Shown here piece by piece: positions 6,301 to 11,918 of a stretch of DNA of 11,918 bases. This DNA is from Ettlia oleoabundans (lineage: Eukaryota > Chlorophyta > Chlorophyceae > Chlamydomonadales). Below the pieces are notes generated by a model. It did not search any database. It saw nothing but the letters and a program-made list of their open reading frames with translations, and was not told where the DNA came from. The stretch is from assembly GCA_019693395.1 (NCBI GenBank), contig JAAMXP010004661.1:1-11918 (forward strand), written 5' to 3'. Each line of letters begins with the position of its first letter. Within the stretch, counting starts at the first letter, position 1. Position numbers and translations under genes: made by a program.

Positions 6301-8256
6301 TTTCCTCTGCTGGCTTCCTCAACCCACGCCGTAGGGCGTAGTTTTTCTTTCGCTCTGTCCATTTTTCAGACCAGCAGCCAGAGATCTAAGGCATTGGGGA
6401 GATCGGGGCTGCAGCTGTGTGCCGCGACAGTCACCAAGCAAAACAAGAATGCCTGTGGTCAGTGACCGCCCGTGGCAGGTCAGTGGCAGGAAAGGTGGCC
6501 TGAGGCGAGGCCATCCAGGCGGCAAGCGGCACACCAGCATGGCATGGCATGGCATGGCGGCAGAGATGGCGACAGCATGTCAGTGCCATTCACAGCTTCA
6601 TTAGAAAGCCAACAACCCAAGCAACACCCCGAAGTACCCAAATGCTGCCAACGCACCATTCTCCGTCAGGATACGGGCATCCCCGGGAGCGGAAATGACA
6701 AACTTCTTGCCTGCAGGGCAGCACAACATCAGCCAGCATGGGCGGCAGGAAGGCGAGGTAGCAGCACTTGTTAAGAACTTCACAACGGGGGAGGGTGCAG
6801 GAGGGCAGCAGCGGAGGCGCGTGCAGCTTCTAGCTTCGGCCCTTTTCCTAAGGAAATAGCTCCAGCAGTGTGTTCCGGCTCTGTGGTAGACCATTCGCTG
6901 CCAATGACCCAAAGCCACTTACTCTTGAGCGCCTGCAGCACGTGCTTGAGGGCCTTGAGGGCTCGAAGCTTGCCCTGAGGAGCCACGTGCGACTCCTCTG
7001 CAGCAGCCGACAGCAGGTCGGACAGCAGGCTGCTCCAGGGCTGCACAGGAACCACGCAGCGCATGATGTCACCACCGGTAGGGAACAGAGCAGCGCAAGG
7101 ACATAACCATCAAGTGACTAAGGCGGGGACCCCAGTGTTAGCCATAAGTGACTCGCACGCCTGACCACCGCCTAGTACTTGTCTTGGCAGCTTGGTCGCG
7201 TGGCAGAAGCTGCGAACCAGGTCATACCAGCACACCCGCGTCTTGCTGTCCCAGGCAGCATGATGCATCGCAACTGCCAGCTGCGGACCGTACACCGCAC
7301 ACGCACGCACACACCCCGTGCCACGCAAACACACATAGATACACCCTGAGATACCACTCACCTGTGGGACATCAAAGCGTGCTATGTTGGTGATCAGCAG
7401 CGTGACCTGCAGGGGCCACATGGGCCGCAGAAAAGCAAACATGGTCAGCAAAACCAAGAGATGAAGCCACCAGCTAGCGACAGCTTTGGCAGTAGATGGC
7501 GCCGGTTTCATGGGTGCCCGGTTCCTGCAACCTTGGTGAAAGCGAGATGATTGCAAGGTTAAAGTGAACCCATGGCATGCTGGTACCTGCAGCGCAACTC
7601 GCTCCGAGGGGTCACCCAGCAGTACAGCCATGGCGGTGACACGTGTGTACTGCTTCTCTTCGTCTGCGGGGCCGGACCAAGAGACAATAGATGCAGATTC
7701 AAGCCAGGCAGCGGCATTGGAACATGCAGCAGCCACCTTGGATGGTTGCTCTGTGCACAAACAACTAGAAAAGGTTCAGCAAATCTAGCACAGAGTGGCA
7801 GCATCATCCCAGCGATCTCACCAGGCACACGCGACCACTCCCGGCTGCCGACTGTCTTGCGCCAGCTGCTGCCCACTGCATTCTTCGCCACCACTGCTGC
7901 CATGAGCCGTCCATCCTGCATATAGGAGTTGGAAGGGTATTGCTGTGTGCGAGGGCGCGGAAGAGGAGAACAAGGACTGCAGGGTTCCGGGTCGGAAGCG
8001 CAGCTGGCGGGAAGGCGTACCCATGTGTCGGCTGTTTGTATGCCCTGCAAATGCGTACCTCTGGCACGTGCTGAACCTCGGCTACCACCCGCAGCAACGA
8101 GCCGATGTAGCCAGGGCGCGCGTCTTGCTCCCAAGCTCGCAGCTGCTCCTCTGCAGCGGTGCGGACGCCGCGATCGAGACTGAGGGCAGCCTCTAGGGTT
8201 TGATATACCTGCTCCAAAGGGATGGGAGCCGCCTCGGTTGCGTTGTCTGTCTCCAT
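308..8256 (-). CDS. IPO11: Importin-11-like nuclear transport receptor (importin-beta family), 18 exons, 3' end outside window
   Basis: The family carries protein cargo through the nuclear pore and releases it when RanGTP binds the N-terminal HEAT repeats. Human importin-11 imports UBE2E-type ubiquitin-conjugating enzymes and ribosomal protein L12; the cargo here is unknown. Joining 18 exons gives 652 codons and one base without a stop, and every intron phase agrees. Residues about 28-95 form the importin-beta N-terminal domain, with AEEQLRAWEQ (35-44) and a Lys-rich helix (DGRLMAAVVAKNAVGSSWRK). Importin-11-type segments follow in order: ITNIARFDVPQ|PWSSLLSDLL, FDRLASGI, KYLMLSPDEVAEWEADPE, DADTPRPCGVALL, ENILLREGTYRAIGE and VDFNAWYASEL. 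Human importin-11 has about 975 residues, so roughly one third is missing beyond the left edge. The start is the first ATG of the frame that leads into the N-terminal domain. The family call rests on remembered homologues, not a search. Another importin-beta subfamily is possible but less likely, because the order and spacing of segments fit importin-11. Confidence 0.9.
468..771 (-). other. Importin intron 17
   Basis: 304 bp, donor GTGAGT, acceptor CTACTGCTGTAG, the only TAG acceptor found. Exons 17 and 18 join in phase 0 as THGDIV|VALMAVSALT, matching the family. Nothing else recognised inside. Confidence 0.75.
903..1238 (-). other. Importin intron 16
   Basis: 336 bp, donor GTGAGC, acceptor TTCATCCCCGCAG. 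Its acceptor-proximal third is AT-richer than the surroundings. No repeats or other features recognised. Confidence 0.75.
1291..1654 (-). other. Importin intron 15, with a second copy of the exon 15 end and donor
   Basis: 364 bp, donor GTGGGT. A degenerate copy of the end of exon 15 plus its donor lies 51 bp downstream (about 1588-1629). The rest shows nothing recognisable. Confidence 0.78.
1588..1677 (-). repeat. Two-copy direct repeat across the exon 15 donor
   Basis: The plus-strand stretch from 1639 (CAGCCTGCCGACCCACCTTG) recurs from 1588 (CAGCCTGCTGACCCACCATG), an offset of 51 bp. In translation the true exon end reads HLRSK|VGRQAGK and the copy reads HLRSSM|VGQQAGK. Both copies carry a GTGGGT donor in the same position, so the second site (exon end at 1604) would extend exon 15 by 17 codons without a stop. 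Confidence 0.85.
1742..2227 (-). other. Importin intron 14
   Basis: 486 bp with a weak donor (GTTGGC). It holds a direct repeat offset by 56 bp (about 2099-2130 and 2155-2186; shared core TGCTCTCTGG and a following ACAAG). Near its 3' end it holds a cluster of short copies resembling the exon 15 acceptor (1811-1847). The joined protein AMAAAQQ|AAPLSPENILL fits the family, so no exon appears to be missed. Confidence 0.7.
1811..1847 (-). repeat. Short tandem copies resembling the exon 15 acceptor junction
   Basis: On the plus strand GGGCAGCCTGA, GGGCAGCTTGA and GGGGGGCACCTTGA follow one another. The real acceptor junction (about 1734-1746) reads GGGGCAGCCTGAAGAGG on the same strand. The copies therefore look like repeats of AG|GCTGCCC. 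They are short, so chance similarity cannot be excluded. Confidence 0.5.
2287..2482 (-). repeat. Three-copy imperfect tandem repeat spanning the exon 14 acceptor
   Basis: Copies start at 2287 (GCATGCACTCCTGCGGTAC), 2353 (GCATGCAATCCTGCGGTAC) and 2437 (GCACGCAGTCCTGCAGTG), giving units of 66 and 84 bp. Units 1 and 2 share further sequence (GGCGGCAGT.TTG and TGAGGCGC); unit 2 has about 18 extra bases. On the minus strand they read VPQECMLERA (real exon 14), VPQDCML-stop and TLQDCVRWRL, each with an AG at the same place. Confidence 0.85.
2297..2615 (-). other. Importin intron 13, with two extra copies of the exon 14 start
   Basis: 319 bp, donor GTGAGG, acceptor TTGTACCGCAG. The acceptor-proximal half consists of imperfect copies of the acceptor and first codons of exon 14 (see the repeat at 2287-2482). 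The donor-proximal third shows nothing recognised. Confidence 0.75.
3199..3327 (-). repeat. Two-copy direct repeat of the exon 11 start
   Basis: Plus-strand 3199-3238 (CACGCCCCTCATCACTGATGTACCG and on) recurs degenerately at 3285-3327 (TACACCCCCATCGCTGAGGTACCG and on), an offset of about 86 bp. In minus-strand translation the real exon reads RYISDEGR and the copy reads RYLSDGGV. The copy has lost the equivalent acceptor AG. Confidence 0.7.
3217..3236. repeat. Perfect inverted repeat enclosing the exon 11 acceptor
   Basis: GTACCGCA - CCTC - TGCGGTAC, an 8-bp stem with a 4-base loop. On the transcript strand it reads GUACCGCA-GAGG-UGCGGUAC. The last base of the acceptor AG and the first exon bases form the loop. 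Confidence 0.85.
3228..3630 (-). other. Importin intron 10
   Basis: 403 bp. It starts GTGGGTGGCTGGC and passes straight into a GGCT tract. Toward the 3' end it carries a degenerate copy of the exon 11 start (about 3285-3320). Exons 10 and 11 join in phase 1 as VEGTKP|EVRYISDEG, so I see no missed exon. A short stretch reading ILRILAMLVN (about 3465-3495) lacks splice sites in phase. Confidence 0.75.
3601..3624. repeat. AGCC tetranucleotide microsatellite, six units
   Basis: Six perfect AGCC units (GGCT on the transcript strand), starting five bases after the GTGGGT donor of intron 10. Confidence 0.95.
3723..4482 (-). other. Importin intron 9, with two relic copies of the exon 9 end
   Basis: 760 bp. 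It carries two copies of the 3' end of exon 9 with donor (ends at 4290 and 4096) and a 58-base stretch of only C and A on the plus strand (4389-4446), giving a G/U-only RNA segment. The remaining sequence toward the acceptor (3723-4080) shows nothing recognised. Confidence 0.8.
4091..4526 (-). repeat. Three copies of the exon 9 end plus donor, spaced 193-194 bp
   Basis: The real junction (4478-4519) and the far copy (4091-4132) match at 41 of 42 bases, both including GTGGG of the donor. A middle copy (about 4287-4326) is more diverged. Minus-strand translations are LLAPDAALVHRM (real), VLASDAAVVHRR (middle) and LLAPDAALVHRM (far). Exon ends are at 4483, 4290 and 4096. The even spacing suggests a tandem triplication of a unit near 193 bp, whose remaining parts have diverged. 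Confidence 0.9.
4389..4446. repeat. C/A-only low-complexity tract
   Basis: Fifty-eight bases contain only C and A, with CCA, CCCCA and CA units. The transcript strand is therefore G/U only, with runs of up to seven G. Confidence 0.95.
4703..4747. repeat. 12-bp minisatellite TGGGATGTGGGA, three units plus partial
   Basis: Three perfect units (4703-4738) are followed by TGTGGGATT. The repeated GGG runs with 2-4 base spacers fit the simple G-quadruplex pattern on the plus (template) strand. Confidence 0.93.
5489..5524 (-). other. G-rich tract at the intron 8 donor
   Basis: On the transcript strand the intron opens GTGGGTGGGGTGGGG and continues with further runs of three to five G, seven runs in 36 bases. 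This meets the usual G-quadruplex pattern. The flanking 7-base arms GTTACCA (5482-5488) and TGGTAAC (5532-5538) are complementary, so tract and splice site could lie in one loop. Confidence 0.7.
6250..6299. repeat. Imperfect inverted repeat with nested inner arms
   Basis: GGCTACCACTGG (6250-6261) pairs with CCAATGGTAGCC (6288-6299) at 11 of 12 positions. CCATTGG (6270-6276) can pair with the same right arm, so two hairpins compete. Confidence 0.75.
6538..6557. repeat. CATGG pentanucleotide repeat, four units
   Basis: Four perfect CATGG units within importin intron 6. Confidence 0.95.
7041..7361 (-). other. Importin intron 4
   Basis: 321 bp, donor GTGAGT, acceptor GTTCCTGTGCAG. Exons 4 and 5 join in phase 0 as RFDVPQ|PWSSLL, the Pro-Trp region typical of this family. 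Between them is an open stretch (about 7150-7260) without fitting splice sites, plus a CA-rich stretch (about 7294-7335). Confidence 0.78.
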
Positions 8257-9444
8257 TGCTGCCGAGCTGCTCGCTGCCTAGGAGCACCCTTCCGGCGGCG
8301 ATGAACTCCGATGGTCGTGTTCAGAAGGGACAGAGTTTGGCCACGCACGTCACAAACCACAAAGCCTAGAGGGCTCTAGACGAGCAGAACTGCTGCAACA
8401 TGCTGCGTCAGTTCTCGCGCGATACATAAAACCGTCGGGTAGAGATCAATGCGAGAGTAGCGGCTTGTGCTCGCATGGGAGATGCCAGGGTGGCAGTCCC
8501 GGCTGGCGCCGTTGCGGCAGCGGTAGCCACTGGCAGAGAATCAAGGCACGGTTAAGGTGCACATCCGGATCAAGAAACTTCACATTGTACTGCTGCCCAA
8601 CTGAACAGAGTTTCGCATCAGATGCCGGGGTTCGTGCCTTTCCTTTCATTATCTTGCTGGTGTCGTCCACTGCGGTTGGTGGAACAGGTAGCAACCAGAG
8701 TTTGCAACATGTATACCTGCCGACCGCACATGCAAGTCTCCTTACTATATATTACGCTGCGAACAAAAGCCCTGCATGCTGTTCCAGGACAAGTTACCCC
8801 ATATCCAGCTGTCCAATTCGCCCAAACACCGGTTGACCAAGTTGCTAGCCAAGGTTACACCTGTTGTGCAGCCAAGGTGCACCATTGACACTGGCATTGT
8901 GCAGGCGAAGCAGGCACGAAGCAGGTGGCGCGCAACAGGTGCATACTGCAGCAATGGTAGGAGGTGGCAACTGGTTGTCATGCTGACGTCCCGATTGCCT
9001 GCCTGCTGCCCAGTGGCTGGCTGGGCCCAGCTTTGACTCCTAGACGCATGAGCTGATGGTGCCAGCCAGGTGACCGAAATGGAGGGTTGCAAAGGTTGCA
9101 CTGAGTGCCCGCAGGGCTTGCTACCAGCGACCGCTGTGGTTTCGTTGGGGGAAGGGCAGGCCGGGTTGCTGGCATGCTGAAAATGGCGTTATGTTCATAT
9201 CAGCAAGTACACCTGCTTTCAATGTGCAATGCGCGTCTGTACTCGCCGGAGAATGCCCAATTTCCACCCGCCTTGTCCAGCTGGCTGGGCGATCTGGATG
9301 AGCGGTGGAATGCACCGCATTGCGTGTAACAGGTGTACTTCAAAACACTCTAGGACTGTCTGATTGCGGCAGAGGGGTGCCCGCGGTCCTCCGTGCTTGG
9401 TACTCGATCGCCTCAGAGCGACAGGAGCGGTCAGCGCAGGCGCC
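8257..9444. promoter_or_regulatory. Divergent intergenic region between the importin and HDS start codons
   Basis: These 1188 bp separate the two start codons and must hold both 5' UTRs and promoters unless a 5' noncoding exon lies elsewhere. Visible short sites are: an ACGT-core motif reading GTGACGTG on the minus strand (8346-8353), about 90 bp before the importin ATG; a perfect palindrome CTAGAG-GG-CTCTAG (8366-8379); a TATA-like stretch on the minus strand (TTTTATGTAT, about 8424-8433); TGACGTC (8984-8990); and an AT-rich TACTATATATTA (about 8744-8755). None can be assigned a role from sequence alone. Open frames here of up to about 120 codons show no recognisable domain and no convincing splice structure, so I call no gene. 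Confidence 0.6.
8366..8379. repeat. Perfect palindrome in the importin 5' region
   Basis: CTAGAG-GG-CTCTAG, 6-base arms with a 2-base spacer, about 110-125 bp before the importin ATG. It could bind a dimeric factor or be chance. Confidence 0.6.
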
Positions 9445-11883
9445 ATGCAGACGGCTGCGACCCGCAGCAGTAGTAGCAGCGCCTTCCAGCGGGGCGAGCC
9501 CTTGCTGCAGCAGCGCAGCCGCACCATGCTTGCGGGCACTCGGCAGAGCCCCGTGCGGGTGAGCGGACTCGCATAAAGCGGCGCCGTGCCAATGAGAAAT
9601 TCTTGAGCAAGCAACCAAGGCGCTCAGGCGCCGTGCCCCGCTCGGTCGCTAGCCGCGCCGTTGACCTGGTGCACCTCGCTGCCTCTGCAGGCTGCGGTGG
9701 CGGGTGAGGGCCCCATGATTGTCACTCAGAAAAAGGAGTTGCGGCTGATCACTCCCAAGTACTGCGAGAGCGTGCACCAGACGAAGCGTCGGCCCACACG
9801 CACTGTCGACGTGCGTGGGCCAGCCAGCCGCCGTTGCTGATGTTGTTTGGGAATCCAATGCATGCTGCTTACTCTGCCTCTGATTTCGTTTAGTGCAGAC
9901 TCCCATAGGTATGCTTTTTGAGTGCTCAACTGTAGTCACAGACGTGACACATGGCATGCAGTAGCACAGGAGAAGGGAGCCGGTTTGTTCATGCACTCGC
10001 TGCTGTCTGCTGCCCCCTTCCCCATCTGCCTGCCTGCAGATTGGTCCCGTCAAGGTCGGCAGTGCACACCCGATTGCTCTTCAAACCATGACGACCACGG
10101 ATACCCGGGATGTTGAGGGCACGGTAGAGCAGGTGATTAGAGCAGCGGGCCAGCGCGATTGATTACTTGTTTGTTGTAAGCTGCAGCTTAGTTAGTAGGT
10201 TGCCAAGTGACCTGCGCATGCTGCCGACGTGAACCGGGTTTCCGCCATGTTTAAGTAAAGTTAAGCTGCAGCGTGTGGGTGTGTCTGCCGAACTGTCATT
10301 TTAAACTGCTTCGATGAATCGGCTGGAATTGCTAAGTGTTTGCTGCCTTAGAGAAAGAAACTGATGATGAAGATGAGACATTTGTGTGGGGCAGGCAGCT
10401 GGCAAATCAGCAAATGACATATAGCCAGCCAGCCAGCCAGGCAGGCAGGGTCTAAGGGTGCCTGCGTCACGACAGGGGAATTGGGTGCTACGATGAACGG
10501 CTGGAGACACACTTACTGTTGGTCAACTCCTGGTTCAATCACCTGCAGCCACGTGCAGCGCCCTGGTATTTACAGATCACTGTCAATGCTCTCAAGTTCT
10601 TGGGCTGCTGATTCTTATTGGCTGCGCTGTTGATTTTCATGTGCAGATGACATAGCTAGCAAGTTGTATCACAGCTGGCCACCGCTCTAGCGCTGATGTT
10701 GTGCTAATGTCTGGATGCGTCGTGTGTGTGCAGGTTAAGAAGTGCGCGGACGCAGGCGCCGACATTGTGCGTATCACAGTGCAGGGCAAGCGGGAGGCCG
10801 AAGCGTGCCTAAAGATCAGGGAGCGGTTGTTCCAGGACAGGTGAATTGTGATAACAACTACTCTTGTTCGCTTTTAGCCCCAAGTCCCTTGCCCCGGGGC
10901 AAGAGTGTGCTATGACTAGGATGCAAGCAGACTGTCTATTATGAAAAGCCCGCACTTGGGAAGGCTCACTGGATGCTGATTGTACGGCACTTCATGTGGT
11001 ACTTTGTACTGCAGGTATGACACCCCCCTGGTTGCCGACATCCACTTCCAGCCTAGCGTGGCCATGTTGGTGGCAGAAGCCTTTGAGAAAATCCGCATCA
11101 ACCCTGGTGGGTTGGGTGGATGGTTGGGAGGGTTGTTGGTTGGTAGCATCGACTAGGGGCATTTATCGACGCCTGTGTTTGGCATGCAGCACCTGCTGTT
11201 GGCAGTTGTGTGTGCACAAGCGTCGTGATGCGGTTGATATTGCTGCAGGCAGCAGCAGTTGCTGCGGAACTGCTCTGCCTGCTGCTGAGCGGTGATCTTG
11301 CATTTGCCGTCAGTTTGCAGGGCAGTGTGAGTCACTGCCCTGACCCTTTTGCAGCAAGCATGTGGGCCAATTCTTAGCATTAATCATGTGAGCTGGTTGA
11401 CGCAGAAAAGCTCAAACTGTGGTCGCTAATGCCTGCCCGCAGGAAACTTTGCTGATGGCCGCAAAACCTTTGATGTGATCAATTACGACGATCCCGCGCA
11501 ATTTGAAGCGGAACGCGAGTACATCCGGTGGGTGGCTTCCCCCAGCATCGTTTTTTCCTGTGGTGGCTGTGTGCTTTGTAAAGCGTCACAGGTGCATAGA
11601 TGAGCGGAGATTTAGCTCAATTTGCAAGCAGTCAGCTCACGTGCGCGTGCAAATGGTTTGAACGGCTTGCACGTGACAGGAAGCGGAACCTGTGCATGGG
11701 CGCATCTCTCTGCCTCAATACCAGCGCGTCCTGGCATCTTCAGCGTCACCTTCTTGTGCACTGCTCCCTGCTGTTGCAGGGAGGTGTTCACCCCACTTGT
11801 GGAGAAGTGCAAAAGCCTGAACCGTGCCATGCGCATCGGCACCAACCACGGCTCTCTGTCGGCTCGCATCCTCTCATACTATG
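9445..11883 (+). CDS. HDS: 4-hydroxy-3-methylbut-2-enyl diphosphate synthase, plastid (HDS/IspG/GcpE), 7 exons, 3' end outside window
   Basis: HDS converts 2-C-methyl-D-erythritol 2,4-cyclodiphosphate to HMBPP, the penultimate step of the plastid MEP pathway that feeds carotenoid, chlorophyll-phytol and quinone synthesis. It is a [4Fe-4S] enzyme of the stroma. Exons: 9445-9558, 9691-9810, 10040-10132, 10734-10840, 11015-11106, 11443-11527, 11780-11883, joining in phases 0, 0, 0, 2, 1, 2 into 238 codons. Exon 1 is rich in Ser, Ala and Arg ([17 protein letters not shown]), like a transit peptide. The mature part starts near [20 protein letters not shown] and carries the TIM-barrel motifs [51 protein letters not shown] and [16 protein letters not shown]. 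The order and exact joins match plant HDS. The plant-specific insertion domain and the C-terminal cluster cysteines lie beyond the window. The start is the first ATG after an in-frame stop at 9361. Arabidopsis HDS has about 740 residues. Confidence 0.96.
10133..10733 (+). other. HDS intron 3
   Basis: 601 bp, donor GTGATT, acceptor CGTGTGTGTGCAG. It contains four AGCC units (10423-10438) followed by AGGCAGGCAGGG. Nothing else recognised; exons 3 and 4 are adjacent in the protein ([13 protein letters not shown]). Confidence 0.85.
10423..10450. repeat. AGCC/GGCA microsatellite
   Basis: Four AGCC units then AGGCAGGCAGGG, in HDS intron 3. It is the same tetranucleotide as at 3601-3624. Confidence 0.9.
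11107..11442 (+). other. HDS intron 5
   Basis: 336 bp. It opens GTGGGTTGGGTGGATGG and stays G/T-rich for about 45 bases. The acceptor is GCCTGCCCGCAG. The join [12 protein letters not shown] is exact for the family. Nothing else recognised. Confidence 0.88.
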
Positions 11884-11918
11884 GTGAGCGGCTTAGTTAA
11901 GAGTGTGTGTGTGGTGGT

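Larger units (their letters stand above)
6164..6656 (-). other. Importin intron 6
   Basis: 493 bp, donor GTGCGT, acceptor TGCTTTTCAG. It holds a nested inverted repeat (6250-6299) and a CATGG microsatellite (6538-6557). Exons 6 and 7 join as ARILTEN|E|FDRLASG. No missed exon is evident. Confidence 0.75.
4483..8256 (-). other. Exon map of the importin gene, exons 1-9
   Basis: Coordinates are plus-strand; transcription runs from high to low. Exon 1 8256-8059 (residues 1-66); exon 2 7915-7822; exon 3 7663-7587; exon 4 7406-7362 (only 45 nt, VTLLITNIARFDVPQ); exon 5 7040-6923; exon 6 6710-6657 (54 nt); exon 7 6163-5964; exon 8 5742-5525; exon 9 4581-4483. Intron phases after exons 1-9 are 0, 1, 0, 0, 1, 1, 0, 2, 2. 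All acceptors are CAG. Donors in order begin GTACGC, GTGAGA, GTACCA, GTGAGT, GTAAGT, GTGCGT, GTAACC, GTGGGT, GTGGGT. Exons 6 and 4 are the least certain because they are short; both are supported by phase and by family similarity on each side. Confidence 0.85.

Noticed and set aside
7148..7290. A possible extra importin exon (minus-strand reading SKTRVCWYDLVRSFCHATK)
   Set aside because: Exons 4 and 5 join in phase 0 with continuous family similarity, and no fitting splice sites surround this stretch.
7559..8287. A 242-codon minus-strand open frame starting upstream of the importin ATG
   Set aside because: It is another frame over exons 1-3 and their introns. The N-terminal importin domain is in the frame starting at 8256.
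8446..8694. An 82-codon minus-strand frame in the intergenic region (includes YNVKFLDPDVHLNRALIL)
   Set aside because: No recognised domain and no supported splice partners. It could be a noncoding 5' exon or chance; transcript data would decide.
9364..9444. Upstream extension of HDS exon 1
   Set aside because: The upstream codon is TTG, and an in-frame stop precedes it at 9361. The first ATG is at 9445.
10361..10450. A C/D snoRNA in HDS intron 3, suggested by ATGATGA at 10364
   Set aside because: No D box (CTGA) at a suitable distance downstream and no terminal pairing.
1..11918. CRISPR arrays, tRNA or rRNA genes, transposase genes
   Set aside because: None seen. The repeats present are microsatellites or junction duplications, without spacers or coding capacity.

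Overview
The window looks like nuclear DNA of a green alga (Chlorophyta). It holds pieces of two divergently transcribed protein genes, both cut into many small exons (18 and 7 visible) by GC-rich GT-AG introns. The right-hand gene is a plant-type plastid enzyme with a transit-peptide-like N-terminus. CAG/GCC-rich coding sequence and C/A or G/T microsatellites in introns fit a chlorophyte, but the genus cannot be told from this sequence.

Minus strand, 8256 down past the left edge: an importin-beta-family nuclear transport receptor of the importin-11 type. Eighteen exons can be joined with every intron phase matching, giving 652 complete codons, roughly the first two thirds of the protein. Intron 18 runs off the left end. 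Positions 8257-9444 are the shared 5' intergenic region of the two genes.

Plus strand, 9445 to the right edge: 4-hydroxy-3-methylbut-2-enyl diphosphate synthase (HDS, also called IspG or GcpE) of the plastid MEP isoprenoid pathway. Seven exons (238 complete codons) cover the transit peptide and most of the N-terminal TIM-barrel part. The gene continues past the right edge. The two genes share no pathway; only their divergent promoters link them.

No RNA gene, transposon with coding capacity, CRISPR array or prokaryotic operon was seen. The most unusual signal lies in the importin introns. Around exons 9, 11, 14 and 15, degenerate direct copies of an exon edge together with its splice site lie inside the adjoining intron. 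One set is three copies spaced 193-194 bp apart (exon 9 end), and one copy creates an in-frame alternative donor (exon 15). This looks like repeated local tandem duplication across exon-intron junctions, and it may affect splicing or intron growth. Two splice sites also sit in or near predicted hairpin or G-rich structures.
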